Shown: one piece after another, positions 34,820 through 43,838 of the stretch
Numbering within the stretch: position 1 is the stretch's first letter
Layout of the letters: every line of letters begins with the position of its first letter
Assembly (NCBI RefSeq): GCF_024626525.1
Contig: NZ_JANJGU010000002.1
Coordinates: 310,001-374,000, forward strand
Direction: 5' to 3'
Source: Lederbergia panacisoli
GTDB lineage: Bacteria > Bacillota > Bacilli > Bacillales > Bacillaceae_C
DNA: 64,000 bases
Program-made: the position numbers and the translations under genes
Notes under the pieces: generated by a model
Told to the model about the DNA's origin: nothing
The model's database searches: none
Seen by the model: only the letters and a program-made list of their open reading frames with translations

Positions 34820-35875
34820 TTATATTTCAGTTATTGGCGACATCACATAAGCAAATAAAAGCTTTTCCGTATTAATGAGTGAGGACTCATGGGTCCTTTC
34901 GAAGGCATGAGAGGATTCAATTCCTGGCCCTACTAAGCCATGGACGATATCATGGCCAGCATTAATCGCAGCCGACGCGTCAGATCCATAATATGGATAA
35001 ATATCTACTTTATAGTCAATATTATTGTCTTTCGCCAATTGGACGAGATGCTTCCTTAAGCCGTAATGATAAGGACCGCTCGAATCTTTCGCGCAAATTG
35101 AAACAGTGTACTCATCAGATGCTTGCCCCTCACCGAGCGCTCCCATATCTACCGCTAAATACTCAACAGTTTCAGGAGAAATATTAGCGTTGCCGCCGTA
35201 TCCAATCTCTTCATTATTTGAAATTAAGAAATGAGTTGTATAAGGCAATTCAATCTTTTCAGACTGAATATGTTTGATTAATTGCAATAAAATAGCTGTG
35301 CTCGCCTTATCATCCAAATGCCTAGATTTAATATAACCACTTGGTGTTATTTGGACACGTGGATCAAATGAGACAAAATCGCCAACATTAATGCCTAGCT
35401 TTCTCGTTTCTTCCTCACTTTTCGTAATCTCATCAATTCTTACTTCAATATTTTGTTCATTTCTTTTTGCTTCCCCTGCATCCTTGTATACATGGACAGA
35501 TGTTTGCTTCATTAAAATCGTTCCAGTATATGTTTTTCCTGAATCTGTTTCAATTTTACAATATTCGCCTTCAACTGAATTCCAGCGAAATCCACCGATC
35601 ATCGTAGGTTTCAATCTTCCATTTGACTTAATTTCTTTTACCATCGCTCCAAGTGTATCGACATGTGCAGTCAACATACGATGTTGCTCTTTATTTTTTC
35701 CTGGAATGGTAATCAACAAGCCGCCTTTGCGGTTTCGTTTCATTTCGAGACCGAGATTTTCTAAATATTGTTCACAAGAGTCGATTACTTTTCGTGTATT
35801 TCCGGAAGGGCTCGGAATCGAAACTAATTTCTCAATCAATTGTAAGGTATCTTTTACTTGAGGGAATTGGCTCAT
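34820..35875 (-). CDS. M42 family metallopeptidase (glutamyl aminopeptidase/FrvX-like, YtoP-like)
   Basis: The 351-residue zinc aminopeptidase has all M42 landmarks: LTAHVDTLG near residue 69 (first metal His), SRHLDDKAS near 180 (bridging Asp), SNNEEIGYGG near 210 (catalytic Glu pair), AVDMG near 232, and GIESSHAFERTH near 316. These form the tetrahedral self-compartmentalising peptidases that trim peptides in the cytoplasm. Close to B. subtilis YtoP in length. It has its own terminator and faces away from osmC. Confidence 0.9.
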   Translation of the reverse strand: MSQFPQVKDTLQLIEKLVSIPSPSGNTRKVIDSCEQYLENLGLEMKRNRKGGLLITIPGKNKEQHRMLTAHVDTLGAMVKEIKSNGRLKPTMIGGFRWNSVEGEYCKIETDSGKTYTGTILMKQTSVHVYKDAGEAKRNEQNIEVRIDEITKSEEETRKLGINVGDFVSFDPRVQITPSGYIKSRHLDDKASTAILLQLIKHIQSEKIELPYTTHFLISNNEEIGYGGNANISPETVEYLAVDMGALGEGQASDEYTVSICAKDSSGPYHYGLRKHLVQLAKDNNIDYKVDIYPYYGSDASAAINAGHDIVHGLVGPGIESSHAFERTHESSLINTEKLLFAYVMSPITEI

Positions 35876-35945
35876 ATTACATGCTCCTTTATGTAGTAAG
35901 ATGTTATAATCATAACACGAGTTTTATGAAACGGAGGATTTTAAA

Positions 35946-36377
35946 GTGGCACTTCATTCATTTTTATTAAAAGCAGATTGGCCTGGAGGACGTAATAGTG
36001 TTGGAACGATTGATGCCGGCAACCTCAAAACAGAAGTTTCGATTCCACCGGAAATGGATGGCCCGGGAGTAGGCACTAATCCTGATGAAATGCTTTTAGG
36101 TGCTGCGGCAACATGCTATATCATTACATTGGCCGCCATGTTGGAGCGTGCTTCCATTCAAGTTTCGAATTTATCGATGGAATCTGAAGGAATTGTCGAG
36201 GTTGAAAAAGGTGTCATCACATATAAAACCATCATCCACCGACCAACTGTTACTTTAGCTAATGATGAACAGATGGAATTAACTCAAAAACTTGCTGAAA
36301 AAGCGGAAAAAAGCTGTATGATTTCAAGGGCATTAAAAGGAAATGTAGATATTAAGCTAGAAGCTAACATTAAATGA
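35946..36377 (+). CDS. OsmC family peroxiredoxin-like protein
   Basis: A 143-residue OsmC/Ohr-type protein. The two redox cysteines are in AAATCYIITLA (Cys57) and in EKSCMISRAL near residue 125. Such enzymes reduce organic hydroperoxides using lipoyl or bacillithiol systems. The GTG start is preceded by GGAGG at 8 bases. It converges on xylB across a 668-base gap that holds repeats. Confidence 0.85.
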   Translation: MALHSFLLKADWPGGRNSVGTIDAGNLKTEVSIPPEMDGPGVGTNPDEMLLGAAATCYIITLAAMLERASIQVSNLSMESEGIVEVEKGVITYKTIIHRPTVTLANDEQMELTQKLAEKAEKSCMISRALKGNVDIKLEANIK

Positions 36378-36422
36378 CCGCCACATATAGTAAGGGTTCC
36401 GTTTTGAGGTGATTTTCTAAAA
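36373..36422 (+). repeat. Left arm of a long imperfect inverted repeat
   Basis: The arm contains ATAGTAAGGGTTCCGTTTT and, with gaps, matches the reverse complement of about 36996-37041 over some 45 bases (shared blocks AAATG-CCG-C, ATAGTA-GGGTTCCGTTTT, GGTG-TTTTC). It overlaps the osmC stop. Confidence 0.55.
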
Positions 36423-36593
36423 AAAACTGATGTGACAATCGTATTGGCTTCGTTATTGGTGTAAAAAAAGTAAAACTTCCCATAGTGATTGCCGAGTTTC
36501 TTTATTAGGTATACAATAAAACCTTATCTATAACACCTCACCGGAATGCATCAAAATGTGGTTCTTTTGTATTTTTGAGACTTTAAATAAAAA

Positions 36594-36781
36594 TAAGCGG
36601 AGATTTTCCGGTTATATGTAGAAAGAAGTTCGTTTCGGGGTATATAAGGGAAGGTTTTCCGATTAAGCAAAATGAAATCCCCCATTTTCGAATTTTTCGA
36701 GTCAATAGGCGGAATCTCTCCGTTTATTTAAGCCTTTTTTAATAAACATAACTAATTAAGCGGAATTTCTCCGTCTATTTA
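36594..36781. repeat. Degenerate tandem repeats with a TAAGCGGAATTTCTCCG core
   Basis: Core copies begin at 36594, 36645, 36706 and 36757, with spacings of 51, 61 and 51. Copies three and four are the best preserved and also share the following TTATTTAA-like tail. Each core is itself a short inverted repeat (CGGA...TCCG). The spacers between copies do not resemble one another. Confidence 0.6.
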
Positions 36782-36941
36782 ACCTGACCCCAAACCGATA
36801 GTGTAGACAACTGGAGGATCGGTAGCTTTGTATCGACAGCTTATAAAAATCAATAAAGTCGGTACTCAAAACAACACTGTAAATGATAGAAGTTTTGACT
36901 GTCTATTTGTCAAAGTTAATAGAATTTCCTAAAAACCTCGA

Positions 36942-36977
36942 TAAATAAAAAAAGACGTATGCCCATTCATACGTCAA
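36942..36977 (-). terminator. Terminator of xylAB
   Basis: On the minus strand GACGTATG-AATGGG-CATACGTC is followed by seven T, about 70 bases after the xylB stop. Confidence 0.85.
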
Positions 36978-36995
36978 TTCTTGTGTCTTTTAATA

Positions 36996-37041
36996 AGAAA
37001 AGCACCATAAAAACGGAACCCTACTATTTTAGCCGGCCATT
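36996..37041 (-). repeat. Right arm of the long imperfect inverted repeat
   Basis: Read on the minus strand it contains AAATGGCCGGC, ATAGTAGGGTTCCGTTTT and GGTGCTTTTC, matching the arm at 36373-36422. Confidence 0.55.
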
Positions 37042-37045
37042 TTTA

Positions 37046-38545
37046 TTATTTCCTAAATTCTTGCAAGCCTTCATTCAAAGTTTTAGTACTTTTGTATACA
37101 TCTTGATAGAGTTTAAACAATTTTTTATATACTTCCACATTTTCCACTTTTGGCGTATATGTTTCGCTTACTTGTACAAACTGATCAGCGCATTCCTTTA
37201 ATGAAGAGAACCAGCCGCTGCCAAAAGCAGCAAGCATAGCAGCACCCATTCCAGGTCCTTGTTCGCTTGCAAGCTTCTTAATCTCCACATTAAAAATATC
37301 AGCTTGCATTTGCAGCCAAGTTTTATTTTTAGCTCCTCCGCCTATTGAAATGACGGTATCAATCTTTTTACCATTCTCCCTAAAAATCTCGATTGATTCA
37401 TTTAAAGAGAAAGTAATTCCTTCAAGGACTGCCCTTACAAAATCTTTTCTCTCATGGGAGGCGTCCATGCCAATGAAGCTTCCTCTAATTACTGAATCTG
37501 CATGCGGTGTTCTTTCTCCAGCAATATAAGGCGTAAATAGTAAGCCATTCGCACCAATCGGCACCCCATCAACACCGTTTAGTAACTCTTCAAAATCAAT
37601 TTCTTTTGCAAACACATCTTTGAACCAACTTAAGCTGTATCCAGCAGCAAGTGTTACCCCCATTGTGTAAAAGGCATTTTCTTCCCCATGGTTAAAATAA
37701 TGAACCTTGCCGCCAAAATCTAGGTCGTTTCTTTGTTCATACGATAAAACGACCCCGGAAGTCCCAATACTACAAAGCGTTTTCCCTTCAGATAAAATGC
37801 CGGATCCGATAGCTCCACATGCATTATCTGCTCCACCAGCAAACACTTTAATATCAGCTGATAAGCCTGTTTTTTCAGCTACTTCACTTGTAATTGTACC
37901 AGTTTGCTCATGGGATGCTACAAGTGGGGGACAGAGGGAAGCTTCCAGCCCTAAAAGCGTACAAATTTCTTCGCTCCATTTTTTCTCCCCGACATCCAAT
38001 AGCAATGTACCCGCGGCATCTGAATATTCACTATGTAAAAGCCCAGTTAGTCGATACCGTAAATAATCTTTCGGAAGCAAGAAAACAGCGGCCTTTTCAA
38101 AAATAGTTGGTTCATATTCCTTTATCCATAAAATTTTTGGCAGTGTAAAGCCTTCAAGTGCGGGATTTTTTGTAATAGCTAGCAGCCTTTCTTTACCAAC
38201 CATTTCTTCAATTTCTCTACATTGCGCCGTTGTTCTTGTGTCATTCCAAAGAATGGCATTTCTTAGTACTTGATGGTCACTATCCAATAATACAAGGCCA
38301 TGCATTTGCCCCGAAAAGCTTAACCCTTCAATATCTTGAACGTCTCCATTAAAATTCTCAACAATTTCAGTTAAACCTTCAATTGTTTTTTCAACCCATT
38401 CTTCGGGTTCCTGTTCGCTATAGCCTGATTTTTCTTGAATCAATGGATACGATTTTGACACTTCATAACACACATCACCACTTTGATTCATAAGTAAAAT
38501 TTTTACTGCGCTCGTCCCAAGATCTACACCTAATACATATTTCAT
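37046..38545 (-). CDS. xylB: Xylulokinase
   Basis: This 499-residue FGGY kinase phosphorylates D-xylulose to xylulose 5-phosphate. GVDLGTSAVKILL is the N-terminal ATP-site motif, FSGQMHGLVLLD carries the sugar-contacting residues, the catalytic Asp lies in FAGGADNACGAIG, and VISIGGGAKNKTWLQMQADI is the FGGY signature in the C-terminal lobe. I use the ATG at 38545, after GAGGGTG. A GTG three codons earlier abuts that site. It follows xylA by about 60 bases with a hairpin between. Confidence 0.96.
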   Translation of the reverse strand: MKYVLGVDLGTSAVKILLMNQSGDVCYEVSKSYPLIQEKSGYSEQEPEEWVEKTIEGLTEIVENFNGDVQDIEGLSFSGQMHGLVLLDSDHQVLRNAILWNDTRTTAQCREIEEMVGKERLLAITKNPALEGFTLPKILWIKEYEPTIFEKAAVFLLPKDYLRYRLTGLLHSEYSDAAGTLLLDVGEKKWSEEICTLLGLEASLCPPLVASHEQTGTITSEVAEKTGLSADIKVFAGGADNACGAIGSGILSEGKTLCSIGTSGVVLSYEQRNDLDFGGKVHYFNHGEENAFYTMGVTLAAGYSLSWFKDVFAKEIDFEELLNGVDGVPIGANGLLFTPYIAGERTPHADSVIRGSFIGMDASHERKDFVRAVLEGITFSLNESIEIFRENGKKIDTVISIGGGAKNKTWLQMQADIFNVEIKKLASEQGPGMGAAMLAAFGSGWFSSLKECADQFVQVSETYTPKVENVEVYKKLFKLYQDVYKSTKTLNEGLQEFRK

Positions 38546-38561
38546 TGCATTCACCCTCTTA

Positions 38562-38595
38562 TAAAAAGGTGCTGGAATTTTTCAACTCCAGCACG
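38562..38595 (-). terminator. Hairpin between xylA and xylB
   Basis: On the minus strand GTGCTGGA and TCCAGCAC form the stem, followed by CTTTTTAT. It could act as a partial terminator or stabilise the xylA message, giving less xylB than xylA. Confidence 0.7.
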
Positions 38596-38605
38596 TTAAT
38601 TTGGT

Positions 38606-39931
38606 TTATTTTCCAGAAAGTGTTTCAAGTAAATATTGATTTACAATAGCTTTCAACCTTTCTTGTCTTCCAGAACGGTTTTGAATATTACCGAGTTGAA
38701 GTGCATACTCTTCAAGTTTATGGAAGTCAGTACGTCCTTCTACAATATCCAAGCCTATTCCTTCAGTGTAACTGCTATAACGATCAGCGACGAAGTCTTC
38801 CAACACACGATCTTCCAATAACTTCGCAGCTACTTTCAAGCCAATCGCGAAACTATCCATTCCGGCAATATGTGCATGGAATAAATCCTCAGCTTCAAAT
38901 GAACCTCTGCGCACTTTCGCATCGAAATTCAAGCCGCCTTTTCCTAACCCGCCATTTTGTAAAACTTCATACATTGCTAGAGTTGTAGAATAAAGGTCTG
39001 TTGGGAATTCATCTGTATCCCATCCAATTAAGGTATCGCCTTGATTCGCATCTACAGAACCGAGCATACCATTAATACGCGCAACACGTAATTCATGTTC
39101 GAATGTATGGCCAGCAAGGGTAGCGTGGTTTGCTTCAACATTAAATTTGAAATATTTATCTAGATCGTAGTTTTGTAGGAAAGCATGTCCAGTTGCTACA
39201 TCAAAATCATATTGATGCTTTGTTGGCTCTTTTGGCTTAGGTTCAATTAGGAACTGGCCGTCAAAACCAATTTCTTTTGCATAATCAACAGCCATATGAA
39301 AGAAGCGTGCCAAGTTATCAAGTTCAAGCTTCATATCTGTATTTAAAAGTGTCTCATATCCTTCGCGCCCGCCCCAGAATACATAGTTTTCAGCACCAAG
39401 CTCTTTACCAACTTCCAAGCCCTTCTTCACTTTTGCAGCAGCGAAAGCATATACATCTGCATTACTGGAAGTTGCAGCTCCATGTACATATCTTGGATGA
39501 GTAAACATATTTGCTGTATTCCAAAGTAATTTTACTTTACTATCTTTCATGTAATCTTTAATCATCGCTGTAATGACATCGAGATTTTCATATGTTTCCT
39601 TTAATGTGTCCGCTTCAGGCGCAATATCGGAATCATGAAAACAGAAGAATGGTACATTCAATTTCTCAAAAAGTTCGAATGCAGCCTCAACTCGCGCTTT
39701 TGCAAGGTCAAGTCCTTTTAAATGATCCCATGGACGAATGGCAGTCCCGACTCCAAACGGATCTGTACCGTCCGCTGTGAACGTATGCCAATAAGCTACA
39801 GAAAAACGCAAAATTTCTTCCATCTTCTTTCCATTGATCGATTCCTCAGGATTGTAATACTTAAATGCAAATGGATTCTTAGATGAAGAACCTTCGTACT
39901 GAATTTTGTTAATTTCCTCAAAGTAAGCCAT
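38606..39931 (-). CDS. xylA: Xylose isomerase
   Basis: The 441-residue class II xylose isomerase converts D-xylose to D-xylulose. The family features are [24 protein letters not shown] (catalytic His-Asp), [44 protein letters not shown] and VDANQGD, which together supply both metal sites. I start at ATG 39931 ([14 protein letters not shown]) because GGAGGG lies just upstream. An earlier ATG would add nine atypical residues. Transcription comes from the divergent xyl promoter region with an operator and a cre site. Confidence 0.97.
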   Translation of the reverse strand: MAYFEEINKIQYEGSSSKNPFAFKYYNPEESINGKKMEEILRFSVAYWHTFTADGTDPFGVGTAIRPWDHLKGLDLAKARVEAAFELFEKLNVPFFCFHDSDIAPEADTLKETYENLDVITAMIKDYMKDSKVKLLWNTANMFTHPRYVHGAATSSNADVYAFAAAKVKKGLEVGKELGAENYVFWGGREGYETLLNTDMKLELDNLARFFHMAVDYAKEIGFDGQFLIEPKPKEPTKHQYDFDVATGHAFLQNYDLDKYFKFNVEANHATLAGHTFEHELRVARINGMLGSVDANQGDTLIGWDTDEFPTDLYSTTLAMYEVLQNGGLGKGGLNFDAKVRRGSFEAEDLFHAHIAGMDSFAIGLKVAAKLLEDRVLEDFVADRYSSYTEGIGLDIVEGRTDFHKLEEYALQLGNIQNRSGRQERLKAIVNQYLLETLSGK

Positions 39932-39958
39932 ATTTCTTCCCTCCAAATAATCTTTCAA

Positions 39959-39972
39959 TGATGGCGTTTACA
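39959..39972 (-). promoter_or_regulatory. Catabolite-response element (cre) in the xylA leader
   Basis: On the minus strand TGTAAACGCCATCA matches the CcpA consensus TGWAANCGNTNWCA at all but one position. It lies between the promoter and the xylA start, a common roadblock position. Confidence 0.75.
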
Positions 39973-40009
39973 TTCCTTTTATGTATTTATCTCCATCACT
40001 TCTGCCAAT

Positions 40010-40053
40010 AGTATAACATCTCCTTTTCGCCTTTGTCTATTCATTAAACAAAG
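40010..40053 (-). promoter_or_regulatory. xylA promoter with putative XylR operator
   Basis: On the minus strand TAGACA (40034-40039) and TATACT (40010-40015) are spaced by 18 bases. An inverted repeat, CTTTGT...ACAAAG (40031-40053), overlaps the -35 and has the CTTTGTTTAAT flavour of Bacillus xyl operators. Confidence 0.55.
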
Positions 40054-40105
40054 TATTTGTGATAATATATATTTTAGCCTGAACGTATTAAAGGAGAATT
40101 TCTTT

Positions 40106-41293
40106 ATGAATCCGACGTGGAATCAACAATTAATTAAAAAAGAGAATAAAACGATTGTGCTTCAACTAATTATTCAACAAGCCCCCATATCCCGTGCTGA
40201 TATTGCCCTTAAATCAGGTTTAAACAAAGGAACTGTCTCAACACTCGTTGCTGAATTAATTGATGAACAATTAATTCTTGAAACAGGTCCAGGGGTATCT
40301 AGCGGTGGCAGGCGGCCAGTCATGTTGGTGTTTAATGAAAATTCGGGGTGTACGATTGGAATCGATTTGGGAGTCAATTATATATTAGGAATTTTAACAG
40401 ACTTACAAGGAAATATTATTGAAAGAAAGAGGCACACTTTCAATCCCCAATCTTTTGAAGAAACATTACAGCAAATACATAATGATATTCAAGAATTAAT
40501 GTCTAAAGCACCGAACACTCGATACGGAATCGTAGGAATTGGGATTGGCGCCCCAGGGATAGTCGACAATAACAGTTCATTAGTTCTAGCCCCTAATTTA
40601 GGTTGGAAAAACTCTTCCATAAAGGAAGAAATCGAGGCTATATTTCATATACCCGTTGTTATTGAAAACGAAGCAAACGCAGGTGCTTATGGGGAAAAAA
40701 TGTTTGGGCTCGGTAAAAATGTAGAAACCCTAGTATATATTAGTACAGGGATTGGAATTGGAACAGGAATTATCATGCATGAAAAACTATATAGAGGCGC
40801 TACCGGTTTTTCAGGAGAATTTGGTCATATGACGATTAATATGAACGGGGAAACGTGCAGATGTGGAAATAAGGGCTGTTGGGAAATGTATGCATCGGAA
40901 CAATACGTAATTCAAAAAGCGTTAAAGCTTCAACTGGTGACGGATACAAATGCAAATATAGAGCAAATCATTGAACTTGCACAAAATGGGAACGAGCATG
41001 CCATCAATCTTTTACAAGAAACAGCCGTTCATCTCGGGATGGGTATTGTGAATATCGTTCATGCTCTCAATCCGCAAAAAATAATCATTGGCAATCGGTT
41101 AGCAGGTGCTAAGCCTTGGATGGAAAAAACAGTTCAAGATTATGTAAAAAATCGTGCGATGACATCCCACCAATCAGAAGTGAAAGTACAATTTTCTGAC
41201 CCGGTATTTCCTGCAACCGCTTTAGGAGTGGCCGCTTTTTCAGTCGAACAATTTCTTAAAAGATCATTAGAAAAAGTCTATCCCGCAACTTAA
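40106..41293 (+). CDS. xylR: Xylose operon repressor XylR (ROK family)
   Basis: The 395-residue protein has an N-terminal winged helix (about 15-75, ISRADIALKSGLNKGTVSTLVAEL) and a C-terminal ROK domain. The ROK domain begins IGIDLGVNYILGIL, contains the sugar-binding GIGAPGIVD and EFGHMTI region, and has the Cys-rich zinc motif CRCGNKGCWE near 252-261. Without xylose it blocks xylA; xylose releases it. The gene is divergent from xylAB, exactly as in other bacilli. AAAGGAG lies before the ATG. Confidence 0.94.
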   Translation: MNPTWNQQLIKKENKTIVLQLIIQQAPISRADIALKSGLNKGTVSTLVAELIDEQLILETGPGVSSGGRRPVMLVFNENSGCTIGIDLGVNYILGILTDLQGNIIERKRHTFNPQSFEETLQQIHNDIQELMSKAPNTRYGIVGIGIGAPGIVDNNSSLVLAPNLGWKNSSIKEEIEAIFHIPVVIENEANAGAYGEKMFGLGKNVETLVYISTGIGIGTGIIMHEKLYRGATGFSGEFGHMTINMNGETCRCGNKGCWEMYASEQYVIQKALKLQLVTDTNANIEQIIELAQNGNEHAINLLQETAVHLGMGIVNIVHALNPQKIIIGNRLAGAKPWMEKTVQDYVKNRAMTSHQSEVKVQFSDPVFPATALGVAAFSVEQFLKRSLEKVYPAT

Positions 41294-41311
41294 TAATTGG
41301 GATAGACTTTT
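41271..41311. terminator. Bidirectional terminator between xylR and the SDR gene
   Basis: AAAAAGTCTATCCC and GGGATAGACTTTT form the stem, with the xylR stop inside its loop. Confidence 0.85.
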
Positions 41312-41316
41312 ACAAA

Positions 41317-42018
41317 TCATATTTTCATAGATTCTCCATCATGCTTGATGAAAAATAAATCTTCTGCTATTATCTTTTTCTTTTCTATTATATCCAGCAA
41401 ATTATTAGCAGTTTCTTCAGGTGATCCAGGTGCCTTATCCCCACCCATATCCGTTTTAATCCAGCCGGGATGAATGGCATAAACATTAATATTTTTGTCG
41501 GATACGTAACTTTTAATCTGTTTTGTGAACATGTTAAGAGCAGCTTTAGAAATGGCATACGGATAATCTTCCCCATATGCATTTGTAATGCTTCCTGCAT
41601 CAGATGAAATGTTGATGATTGTTTGCTTGGCCCCTTTATATAGTAATGGTAGGAAGTGTTTAACTACTCGCATCGGTCCATATAAATTCACATCAATCGT
41701 CACATCTAGTAAAGAGAAATCGAGTTCCTCAATTTTCGAGTCACGTGCGTACAAAACACCTGCATTGTTTATAATGGCATCGATAGATCCCCATTCTTCC
41801 ATTACCTTCGCGGCAGCAGCTGATACTGATTGTTCATCTGTCACGTCAAGGGATAAAGGGAATATTTGATTAGGAAATTGACTTACAAGATCTTTCAAGC
41901 TGCCAATTGGCTGCTCCCCATTCCGTGCACATGCTAAAACCGTATGCCCTCTTTCCGCCGCGGCCTTGGAAAGCGAAAATCCAAGTCCCCGATTTGCACC
42001 AGTAACCAAAATATTCAT
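41317..42018 (-). CDS. SDR family oxidoreductase
   Basis: A 233-residue classical SDR with TGANRGLG near residues 6-13, NNAGVLY near 89, and an intact Ser...YPYAISK active site. The layout resembles C-factor/carbonyl-reductase-type SDRs that act on small carbonyl compounds. The substrate is unknown. It follows a membrane-anchored hypothetical gene by 14 bases, so the two are probably cotranscribed. Confidence 0.82.
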   Translation of the reverse strand: MNILVTGANRGLGFSLSKAAAERGHTVLACARNGEQPIGSLKDLVSQFPNQIFPLSLDVTDEQSVSAAAAKVMEEWGSIDAIINNAGVLYARDSKIEELDFSLLDVTIDVNLYGPMRVVKHFLPLLYKGAKQTIINISSDAGSITNAYGEDYPYAISKAALNMFTKQIKSYVSDKNINVYAIHPGWIKTDMGGDKAPGSPEETANNLLDIIEKKKIIAEDLFFIKHDGESMKI

Positions 42019-42032
42019 TTACATCCGCCTTT

Positions 42033-42689
42033 CTATATATTCTTATTTAAATATTGCAGGAAACGAGAAATATATTCGGTGTTTTTCGCGTTGGCAGGTA
42101 CACAAATCACTTTTTCCTCATTCGGGACGATACCTTTTAATATAGGAAATGCAGATATATTAATCCCAGTAATCTCTTCTTTATTTTCTTTGGAAAAATA
42201 CAACTGCTCTTCTTGTATCGGCCATTCTGTAATTCCACTCGTTTTTTGAAAAGACATCAACTGATTTTGGTCATTCATATTATCATAAAAGTCTTTGTCG
42301 ACGATAAAGAAATCAATATACCCAGCAGAAAGCTCTGCAGCCATTTTTTGCATATCCACTCCAACCTGCATATCTAATGCGTCGCTCGAGGATTTCAACG
42401 TTTGTATAACGATATTTGATTTATCTCGTTCTTCATCTGTCAAAAAGTCTTGATAAAGCGTCTCCTGGAACTTATCTTTATACTCGGGATCATATATTCC
42501 CGCCATGATGACGACATTTAATACAACTTCCTTCTTTGTTGCGATACTATGAACCATAGAGGCAACTAATATGACAAGCACGATGCCGCCGATAATAAAA
42601 AGTTTATAATACTCCCAAATATATTTCGCCTTTTCGGATGTACTCATGTCTGAAAGTATTTCTTTAAGAGTTTTTTTCACATTCTTCAC
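42033..42689 (-). CDS. Hypothetical membrane-anchored protein
   Basis: The 218-residue protein has a cytoplasmic N-terminus of about 32 residues (EILSDMSTSEKAKYIWEYYK), one membrane helix at about 33-51, and an extracytoplasmic domain of about 165 residues. That domain has alternating strands and helices, reminiscent of a solute-binding fold (VDMQKMAAELSAGYIDFFIVD). I do not recognise a named family. It lies just before the SDR gene. Confidence 0.65.
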   Translation of the reverse strand: MKNVKKTLKEILSDMSTSEKAKYIWEYYKLFIIGGIVLVILVASMVHSIATKKEVVLNVVIMAGIYDPEYKDKFQETLYQDFLTDEERDKSNIVIQTLKSSSDALDMQVGVDMQKMAAELSAGYIDFFIVDKDFYDNMNDQNQLMSFQKTSGITEWPIQEEQLYFSKENKEEITGINISAFPILKGIVPNEEKVICVPANAKNTEYISRFLQYLNKNI

Positions 42690-42801
42690 TTCTTTCTTTC
42701 CTGGATCTTATTAGAAAAGTCTCTTTCCTAAACATTGTTGCTATTTTATGTAAATCTCAATGATGGGACATTAGAGTTTATTGTTTACTCGCTTAAGGGA
42801 C

Positions 42802-43725
42802 TTAGAAAATATGCATAGCAATAAAAATGACTAATGTTAACGTAAAGGAACTAAATAATGTTGTCGCAATAACCGCTTGGGAAGCAAATTCGGGTTCATT
42901 ATTATATTCCTGAGCAATGATGGCACTATTAACGGATGTAGGCATTGCGGTTGAAATAAGTAAAGCTTGGGCAATGACCCCATCCAATCCTAGCAAGAGT
43001 AGACCAATTAGAGCAATTGCCGGGCCAACTATTAAACGATAAAAAATAGTTAAATAAAGTGGGATATATGTTAAAGAAATATTAATATGGGCAATTTGCG
43101 CTCCAACCGTAAGCAACGCCATGGCAATTAACGCATTAGAAATATATGAAATGGGCGTAAGAATAAAATTCGGCATAGGAACATTTAACACATTAAACAA
43201 AATACCGATAAACATGGCATAAAACAATGGCATTTTAAAATAACCCATAATTGCTTTTAATTTGCCACCATGTACCGACTTCAGGGCAACTACCCCGTAA
43301 GAAAAAGTCAAAGTATTTTGGAAGGCCATGACGGCAATTTGGATTGACATCGCAAATGGGTCTTGTTTAAAAACTAAATCATTGACAGGAATGCCATAGT
43401 TTCCGGAATTATAAAAAATAATACTATTTGAGAAAGAAAGTTTCATTTTATCGCTTAATTTACATAGCTTGGCTGTAGCCATACTTAATACATACAATAA
43501 CACAACGAATGCAAAACTGAACATTATTACTTGCAAAAATAGTGATAAGGAGAAAGAGCTTTCATATAGTTTAATAAAAATAAGAGCTGGGCTCAAAAAA
43601 TAGATATTTATTTTTGCAAGTGTGTAAAGATCCAGTTGGAAAACTCGTTGCATAATGATTCCAATGGCAATCAAAATAAAAACAGGTAATATGATATCAA
43701 CAAATATAAAAAATAAAGGTGCCAT
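42802..43725 (-). CDS. AEC family (auxin efflux carrier-type) transporter
   Basis: The 307-residue membrane protein has ten helices in two five-helix halves and the AEC landmarks NSIIFYNSGNYGIPV near residue 105 and ISTAMPTSVNSAIIAQEYN near 265. Family members export malate, auxin-like or other organic anions, and the substrate is unknown. A TATAAT 14 bases before an upstream ATG (43746) would leave almost no leader, so I prefer the next ATG at 43725, preceded by GAAGAAGAGAT. The start is uncertain. Confidence 0.8.
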   Translation of the reverse strand: MAPLFFIFVDIILPVFILIAIGIIMQRVFQLDLYTLAKINIYFLSPALIFIKLYESSFSLSLFLQVIMFSFAFVVLLYVLSMATAKLCKLSDKMKLSFSNSIIFYNSGNYGIPVNDLVFKQDPFAMSIQIAVMAFQNTLTFSYGVVALKSVHGGKLKAIMGYFKMPLFYAMFIGILFNVLNVPMPNFILTPISYISNALIAMALLTVGAQIAHINISLTYIPLYLTIFYRLIVGPAIALIGLLLLGLDGVIAQALLISTAMPTSVNSAIIAQEYNNEPEFASQAVIATTLFSSFTLTLVIFIAMHIF

Positions 43726-43803
43726 TCCAATTATCTCTTCTTCCATTGAATAAACGTATTATACTACATTCTAATTCGACAAATTCCCCGTAATTCCTGC
43801 TAA

Positions 43804-43833
43804 AAAAAGGCGCCTATTGAAATAGACGCCTTC
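43804..43833 (-). terminator. Terminator of the amino-acid ABC operon
   Basis: On the minus strand AAGGCGTCTATTTC and an AATAGGCGCCTT arm pair, followed by seven T, just after the ATPase stop. Confidence 0.85.
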
Positions 43834-43838
43834 TAAAT

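Larger units (their letters stand above)
36378..37045. other. Gene-free osmC-xylB region
   Basis: Between the two convergent stops I see no credible gene. The region holds the arms of a long inverted repeat at both ends, four degenerate GCGGA...TCCG units at 36594-36781, and the xylB terminator at 36942-36977. Confidence 0.7.

Noticed and set aside
36594-36781. CRISPR array
   Set aside because: Repeats are only about 17 bp, differ from each other at several positions, and no cas gene is near.
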